Shown here piece after piece: positions 57,015 through 64,000 of a stretch of DNA of 64,000 nucleotides. The first letter of the stretch is position 1. Every line of letters begins with the position of its first letter. The DNA is from Trichosphaerium sp. ATCC 40318 (Eukaryota > Discosea > Flabellinia > Trichosidae), in assembly GCA_038496445.1 (NCBI GenBank), contig JALMLS010000479.1:209240-273239 (forward strand). Reading direction: 5' to 3'. The position numbers were made by a program, and so were the translations under genes. A model generated the notes under the pieces. The model searched no databases and was not told the DNA's origin. It saw nothing but the letters and a program-made list of their open reading frames with translations.

Positions 57015-58349
57015 AATCTTACGGGCTTTTCGACTAAAAACAATAAAATTTTTGGTGACGTGTTTGTTTTATCAATTTTATTGCTCCTCAAATGTCGGGA
57101 ATATCGGGACATATACTTTAATCGGTTCTCAAGCGCCTCTATATGTAGATACATTACGATTATGGAGTTTTGTATTTCTAATTAAAAAGAAAAGATGTCT
57201 AAAAAAGGAAAGTGCTTTTTCGAAAAAGCAACGCTGCCGCAGGTTGCGGGTTTTTGTTTGTAAGAAAGCTGGATAAAGATCTTATTCATTTGTATCGTGT
57301 CATACATTAATTAGTAGTTAAGACTTAGTACTCCCGAAATTAAAGGGATAGTAGTCAAAAGTCTGTTACAATAAAACTGCACTTTAGGTATTTTTTGGGT
57401 CTTTTGGCATCTTACCCGCGTCGCGTTGTGTGCCTTCTCTTCAGTGTTTAATTTTAGTACCAACTAAACTTTGGAAAGGATTGCCCTTATTAGACCATAG
57501 TGGTAACAGTATTGTGTTTGGGAAGGTTTGGAGCACAATCTGTTTGACTTTCGAACAACCTAAAATGTGTAACCTCGCTTGGGAATAGGCAAGAATGATA
57601 GTGGTGTCAGTTTGTTGGGTGAAGAGAGTACGTGATCAAGCCTATTGCCTGATGTACCCTCGCCTTAGTATCTGTAGGAATACAATAAGTGCATGCGGTC
57701 CTTTAGCACCATGGAATTGCTGCAGCCTGTCGCAGCTGTGGTTGCTGACAACTTCTATGAAACACTCCCAGTCTCTTTCTTACGTAGGCTTCTGCCTGAA
57801 GGCCAGTTGATCAACAAGATAGTCATGAGCTCATATGCAAATGTCAGCTTATTGAGGCCATCATTGCTTCGATTATCTTGTAGTGGAATCACCTTTTAGT
57901 GCAAGTTTTATACAACGTGATAAACAAATAATTCTTTGGTACTCTTTTTATTGGTCTAAGCTACAAATCGTCAACAGTGGCTTTAGCCAACTGAAGCAGT
58001 ATGTCCAAATCGACGCGGCAAGTCCACCGTGATGACGTTAATGGTCCAAATTGCATTCCTAAAAAAAAGACTCGCGAAAAATGGCTGTGTATTCATTGTT
58101 CGAGCGTGATGGATGCTTTACATCGCTCCGGTGCAAATTCAATACTGTGACTCTTGGCTAGACACGTACCAGGCTAAAACAGGCTACAAGTCAATATTCA
58201 AGCGAATTTTTATACCCAAGAGCGATATAGTAGCGCTCTGCTTGGGTTTCTGGCAGTAAATAAATTGGCACGTGATTTTGTTTGGTTTGCTGAGCCGAGT
58301 GTTCTGTATTTAGTCAAAAACAGTCGAAAAAAGGTGCTAGCTGAGCAAA
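57015..58349. other. intergenic, two weak small ORFs
   Basis: Open frames at 57711-57899 (MELLQPVAAVVADNFYETLP..., 62 codons, + strand) and 58001-58150 (49 codons, + strand, with a CIHC motif) have an ATG and stop but no recognised family or splice partners. I do not call either as a gene. This stretch presumably includes the promoters of the flanking homeobox and peptidase genes. Confidence 0.35.
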
Positions 58350-60465
58350 ATGGTACGCACAGCTGCTATTATCTTGTGTATTGTCGCCTTGGTGCTATGT
58401 AAAGACTTTTATGTGGCTGAAATAGAGAATGCTGGTTATAACAAGTTGAATACAATCAAAAACTTACCGGGAGTTGATTGGTGGATTGAAATAGGCGACA
58501 AGCTTGCTATACTTGGTAAAAGTTTGGAAAAAATGTTGTCAGCTCACAACATTGATTTTTCGCACAGTCAGTTGTCAAAAAGTGATCACCAAGAGTATGT
58601 ACAATACGCAGCTTTTTTATTTTGTCATTGTGAAAAATCAACATACCTTTCCCTGCCAACGACGTATTTCTTTGCTCAACTGCTCTACATAGGTTCCTTC
58701 TTTTACGTTGGAGAGAACCAGTAACTTTGAACGCTCGTGAAGCCCAAGAATTGATTTCTCACCGCGGATATTCCATATTCAGCATCACTGAGCCATACAC
58801 TTTCAATGTACGTGTTTTACAGTTTTATGATACCGTACGAATGGCGCTCAAGTAACAAAAAAGAAACTTTACACAAAAATGTCGCTTCGATGTCACGTGA
58901 CGTGTTAAAAACTCATTCTTTTGTGATTGGTTGGTTTTGAAAGTTCGTTTTTAGGTTGAAGATGTAAAGCGACTTGTCCCAAGTGCTCGTGATCCAATTG
59001 CTATGAGATTTGAGCCAAACACTGTATTGATGAGATACACTGAAAATAACGAGAGTTATAACAAGACTGTAAGCATAAAGAACCCAACAATTGAAGAGAT
59101 GGTACAACATAAAACATACGAAAAACATTTTCTTTTGTAAAGTTAATCAAATGTACAGTTGGCTGAATTGAGTGAAAACAGATGGTTTTCTCAAGTTACT
59201 ACTCTTGCCAACTTTAACAGGTACACATACGGTGATGATATACGTAATTCAGAGGTACAACAAAGACACTATGACTAAAAATTTATAACAACTTCTCTTG
59301 TCACCCACAAAGAACCTTACTAAACTGCTATACCATAGGAATGGATAATAGGATATCTTGATGGTATTGGAAATGGAAATATTCAGGTTACTTCCCAACA
59401 ATACTCAATCGGTACTTGAAAAGAGGAGCTCGTATTTAATAAAGTTTTTAACTTTTCTTTTTGTGTTTAGGTTCGCGTCAAGCATGGAATGTTATTGCAC
59501 GTATAGATGGTACACAAAATCCTGATGATTGGTATATTTTAGGCGCTCGTACGTTATAATGGCATTAGCCATATTTCTGTTGGTTGGAAAAGACACGTGG
59601 GTTGAAAGGTTTTTTTGATTTATTTTTAGACTATGACAGCATCTCTGAACGACCAACTACACTTGCTCCAGGTGCTGAAGATGATGGCAGTGGTTCTGCT
59701 GCGCTTTTAGAGATGGCTCGTGTCTTCAGGTATAAACAAACTGTGACATATTTTCTTCGCTTTTTTGTGCAGCCTCAAGAGACTGATTTTTTACCAACGT
59801 TTAGTAACAACCCACCACCTTCAACTGTTTTTCTTATGTGGTTTTCCGGAGAAGAACAAGGTCTTTATGGGTACGCAATTAATATCTGATGGTAATCATT
59901 GATTATTACTTAGAAGCGACTTCCAAGCTGGTAAGATAGTTTCAGATGGCGATAAAAATAAAGTCAAACTTGTGCGTGAACTGATACTTCTTCAGTATTT
60001 TATTGACCTAAAGTACTGCTGTTAGGTTATGTGCATGGATATGGTTGCATACTCTGTAAGTACCACCAATTTGCGTGTCCTACTAGAGACATATAGACAA
60101 TTCGCGGCTATCCTTGATCCGTTTATAAAAGCAGCTGAGACTGTACGTACACTATCTTTATTCCACCCCTTCGCTTATACACATATCTAGTACACATCAA
60201 TGGGACCTGTGGCAACTACTTACAGCCCTTTTGGCTCTGATCACATGTCATTCCTGAAGCGAGACATGCCAACTCTTTTGGCTATTGATAACGACTGGAG
60301 TCGCTATTCTCACTATCATAAGACTACCGATACTCCTGTATGCTTAATGACTAATCCAAACGCGACTAAAAACCTCTTTAGGATAAGTTGACAAAAGCAA
60401 TGGCGACTGAAATTATCAAAATGAATGTTGCGGCTGTAGCGACAGTACTTGGTTACGGACAGTAG
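58350..60465 (+). CDS. secreted M28-family zinc aminopeptidase
   Basis: Signal peptide MVRTAAIILCIVALVLCKDF, then a ~170-residue N-terminal region. The M28 metallopeptidase core has its ligands visible: HYDS (His codon split by an intron), PGAEDDGSGSAALLE (bridging Asp), WFSGEEQGLYG (catalytic and binding Glu), CMDMVAY (Asp) and SHYHKTTDTP (last His). It ends in GYGQ at 60465. The family removes N-terminal residues from peptides, and the secreted form suggests lysosomal or extracellular digestion. About ten short introns. The spacing and order of ligands are normal, so it should be active. Confidence 0.88.
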
Positions 60466-60701
60466 TATGCTTGTATACAATAGTGTATAGCATATTAACT
60501 ATGCTTATTCTATACATAAACAACGCCAATGTTCAGTTTGACTTGCGTACTGAAAGCAAACTTGACTTTCTTTTTTTTCTCTGATTTCATTGAAATCTAC
60601 ACGAAGTTAAGTCACTTCTAGGAGTTTTGAGTAACTTACGATTTTTCTTATTGGAAAATATTTTATTACATTTTGGTAATACATTCCCTCTCGTACAGTA
60701 A

Positions 60702-63278
60702 ATGTCCTGGTTATTGAGTCCCGTAGCATTAAATGAAGATTACCAGTTGCTGCAGGAAATTGGACACGGAGCGTATGCTACAGTATGGTACGTGCGGTTT
60801 TAAGGTGTTGTGCATTAAATAGGGTCTTTTCTCACCAGATCCACCAAAAAGAGCCTGTGCTTCCTTTTCGCGCCAAATAAAGTATACAAACAATTATTAG
60901 GCGTGCAAAACATTTAAAAACGGGAGAGTTAGTCGCTATTAAGCAAATGCATCATTTATTCGATTTTGCCATTGCTAGACGCGCTCTACGGGAAATCAGG
61001 CTATTACGGTTCCTACAACACGATAATGTACGTGTAGCTCGACTGTTTTGCTGAAATCTTATTCGCTAAACTGCAATTCAGGTTATCCGATTGCGAGAAA
61101 TCATTACAAAGAAACCTAAGGATCAATTTGACAAGCTCTATGTCGTTCTTGATTTAATGGACTGCGATTTGGATAATATAATCAACTCTTCAACCTGTTT
61201 AACACCAGACCATGTTCTAGTACGCGTTTATAAACAATTACGCACTGTTAGCAAATTTTTCAAAAGGCGTTTTTTGAAAAAAAATGAAATTTATTCATTT
61301 TCTCTGTTAGATGTTTATGTATCAACTCCTATGTGGTCTAAAGTATATGCACTCTGCCTCTTGTCTTCATAGAGACTTGGTACGCGAATATTAAGAAAAC
61401 AGTAAGGGATTTTTGTCCCTTTTAATAAAACCCTTTTATTATCGCTCATATGCTCTAATATAACTCCTTGTAGAAGCCAAAAAATATTTTAGTTGATAAA
61501 AAGAGCCTCACGCTGAAGGTAAGCGAGTTCTCGGATATTCTTAATAATGAAAAAGTTTGTCAAATTTCTGCGGATTCTATAACAATGATCTTACTGTTTT
61601 TATTTTAGATATGTGATTTGGGTATGGGAAGAGGTACTTATAAGCTTGAAATATTGTTATGTTTGCTTTAAAGTCTAAAAAAAAGAAAACAAGGAAAAAT
61701 AAATATTGTTCTAATTTTTTCTTGTTTTAGCGGAATGTTGTGGACCTTCTTTACGTATGACAATGTTATCACAAGTGGCTACACCATATTACAGGTATTT
61801 ATAAATTTCTAAATGATACATGAACCTCCAAAAACTCAAAGGACTTCAAAATTGCTTTTTTGGGTTTTTTTTGTTTCGAATCGTTTCATTAAATGTCTTT
61901 GTTCTTTAGAGCACCAGAGGGAATTTTACTACAAGGGAAAGCGTATGACCACTCTGTGGATATATGGGCCGCAGGTTGCGTTTTTGCGGAGCTCATGTTG
62001 AGGTAAAAGATTGGAACTCTATTTTTTTCCGTTTTTTCTTTTTCCTTCTCGCAAAGTTTTTGAAGTACTGACCGGTCTGTGTTTTATAGGTGTCCTCTAT
62101 TTCCTGGAGGCAATAACAAAGAACTGTTATTACTTTTTACAAACCTTTTGGGTACACCAGATTTTTCTAAACTACACAAATACCCAGAGAGCAATGTACG
62201 TTTGTTGGTGTTTGTTTTTTTTTCCTAGGAAGTCTTCGAGATTTGTTTCTGTTGATGGTTTTAATTAAATCTCATTATCTGCTTTTAGTATAAAGCCATG
62301 TTGCTCGCAATGGAACCTAAGATAGGCAAGGGAATTTCTTCAATACTACCTACATGTTGTCCAGCAGGTACGGCATCATTGAATTACAAAAAAAAAAATT
62401 CTTTTACCTACCCTTCCAAAATCTTTGTTCAAACCCTTGTTTTTCTGGGCTTGTTGACTATTTTTTTACAAATTGGGTACCTCTTCGAGTTGTAGTAGGC
62501 CAAATTAAGTATATAACAATCCGATTTCCGTCTTACCTGCAGCGTGTTTCGAGCAATTATTTATTTTTTGAAAAATAGGCGTTGATCTTCTCGAAAAGAT
62601 GCTTGCTTTCCACCCTGAGGATCGGATAACCGTTGAGGTAAGTTTAAGAGTACTATCTTATCTAGTTGGCGCTATAAGATAGAAATAAAAAAAAGTAAAA
62701 ATAGTAACTCACGTGGTTTGATGCTTCAGGAAGCATTACGGCACCCTTATTTTGCAATGTTACATGATGATGACGATGAACCCACGTGTTCAGAAACGTT
62801 TCAAGGTACCTGCCCGTTATTTAACAACGACAACAACGTATTGACATTTCGTTTTTAGAAACAGAGAATCTACTTGGTGTAAGCGAGGATGCTCTTAATC
62901 TGCCGTTACTTAGGGGTAAGTGTTATGAAGAAGAATTGAAGTTTCATGTTATTGATGTTTTTCTTTTTCTTTTTTCTTTTTTCTGTTTCTCGCTCTACTG
63001 AAAAGTACTATCGGATTCTATTTAAATAAATAGATGATATTGGTATTATTGAGAGTAGTGCAAATAAAAACAAACAATCTTTGAGAACGGAGTTTTTCTC
63101 GTCTTTTTTTTGAATTTTTTTGTTTGGTAAGAAATAATCTAATGTTTGTTAGATATGATTTGGAAGGAAGTCAAGTTTTTTGGATAAGAAGAATGCAAGA
63201 GATGATATGTCTATATGTATGCCAGATAATGAAGGGATGAACACGTCTTTAGTTGAGGATGCTATGCACGTGGCGTAG
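60702..63278 (+). CDS. MAPK-like CMGC protein kinase lacking the TEY motif
   Basis: MSWLLSPVAL start, then IGHGAYATVW (glycine loop), VAIKQM (Lys), REIRLL, HRDLKPKNILV (catalytic loop), CDLGMGR (DFG replaced by DLG), VATPYYRAPE, DIWAAGCVFAELML, FPGGNNKELL and EALRHPYFAMLHDDDDEP. The last motif and the segment YQLL-LKYMHSA are MAP-kinase hallmarks. Where MAPKs have T-x-Y just before VAT, this protein has L-S-Q. The Arg of RWYRAPE is Pro. Thus activation by a dual-specificity MAP2K looks impossible (inference). The C-terminus is unsure: one splice choice ends at 63025 (VLSDSI), another continues through 63049 to a stop at 63276-63278 (EDAMHVA). I give the longer form. Confidence 0.8.
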
Positions 63279-63655
63279 TTTAGTAGAAAGGGAAGAAAAA
63301 AGTGCTTTATTTTTTTTGGAAAGTTTTTTTTTTCTTGCATGAAACACAGCTTTAAAAACCAAGGAAAAGCACATAGCAATAAAATAATGTATCATACTAC
63401 TCCTTATTCAGTTTTTTTTGCACTCAAAAGCATACAAATCGAAGCAAAAGTGCACCAGTTAAAAAGAAACTAAAAATGTGAATAATTTTTCGATGTTTGC
63501 TTTCTGTGCTTGCTCGTATTGCACAGTTTGAAAAAGTTCTGTAGTGATTATCAATGTGGTGCTATATATAAAAACAGCTTTAACTCTGTCAAGGGTATGA
63601 TGAGGCAAAGTATTTTTGTGTTTTATTGTTTTTATCAGAATGAATTGTTTACAGT
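63279..63655. other. short convergent intergenic stretch
   Basis: Between two convergent genes. No gene or RNA is supported. An 86-codon plus-strand frame at 63510-63770 is antisense to the next gene and is rejected. Confidence 0.5.
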
Positions 63656-64000
63656 TTATCGTTCAATATCAATGGCACCCATACTCAAACCTATGCTACA
63701 AAAAGGCATGCTCTGCTCTATAGTATTTTCTTCATTGATACCAAACAAGCGCTACAGAGCAATTCATTAGCCAGGTATTGTCAATATAGTCAAAACAAAA
63801 AGATGTGGTTACCTGTTCACAAAGTACAAGAATAAAAATAGCAACTATGACACTAACCACCATTAATAACAAACACACGATAGCCCAAAGCATTAGGGTA
63901 GTGCCTAATTTGCACACTAGACTACAAGGCGTCCCTTCAAAAGACAATTAAAAAAACCGTTTGAGAAAACAAGTAAAACTAAAAACATCAACTGCACCTG
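63656..64000 (-). CDS. one-TM protein, 3' part (runs off the window)
   Basis: Two exons are visible. The first ends with TCKLGTT-like sequence leading into a hydrophobic run (LMLWAIVCLLLMVVSVIVAIFILVL) and CEQ at a GTAAC donor. The second (RLFGINEENTIEQSM to GAIDIER) ends at stop 63656-63658. The upstream exon is probably spliced at GTGCAG near 63990, beyond which the gene leaves the window. Family not recognised. Orientation of the TM cannot be told. Confidence 0.55.

Overview
The window is eukaryotic nuclear DNA from a single-celled protist. It is AT-rich, and genes are split by many short GT-AG introns (mostly 40-60 nt). Donors are commonly GTACGT or GTAAGT and branch sites resemble CTAAC. 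TAA, TAG and TGA all serve as stops, so the standard code applies. A von Willebrand A protein with dictyostelid-style cysteine-rich repeats, a GH81 glucanase, a Na,K-type P-ATPase, F-box/LRR proteins and a non-metazoan homeobox gene together favour an amoeba (Amoebozoa preferred). The species cannot be fixed from the sequence.

0-8 kb: a tRNA-Pro-like gene, a GNAT acetyltransferase (-), an orphan two-TM protein ending in PSAPY (+), a Thr/Pro-rich membrane stalk (+) and a DDX6/DHH1 DEAD-box helicase (-).

7.9-33 kb is the most unusual region. One complete Na,K-type P-ATPase (+) is followed by three truncated copies in alternating orientation (-,+,-). They are interleaved with copies of a convergent pair, an F-box/LRR gene and a GH81 glucanase gene, whose complete versions lie at 27.3-33.2 kb. 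The copies form nested, almost perfectly symmetric inverted repeats: 9032-12514/12735-16217, 13839-18212/19562-23943 and 23375-23943/25986-26555. The junctions show short homologies. This is either a recent foldback amplification or an assembly artefact of foldback reads; both readings are set out in the findings.

34-47 kb: a possibly N-myristoylated 2-oxoglutarate/Fe(II) oxygenase-like protein with a long tail of repeated [ST]G[IV]PPTK motifs, then two divergently transcribed F-box-SNF2 helicase paralogues (a second, older inverted duplication).

47-55 kb: a MORN-like repeat protein, a broken VWA fragment, a BPL_N/glutamine-amidotransferase-like protein and a large secreted or membrane VWA + cysteine-repeat protein (-).

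55-64 kb: a tandem-repeat-bearing intergenic stretch, a homeodomain protein (-), a secreted M28 metallopeptidase (+), a MAPK-like kinase lacking the TEY signature (+), and the 3' end of a one-TM protein (-) running off the window. Gene models were spliced by eye; exon edges that were not checked by phase are approximate.
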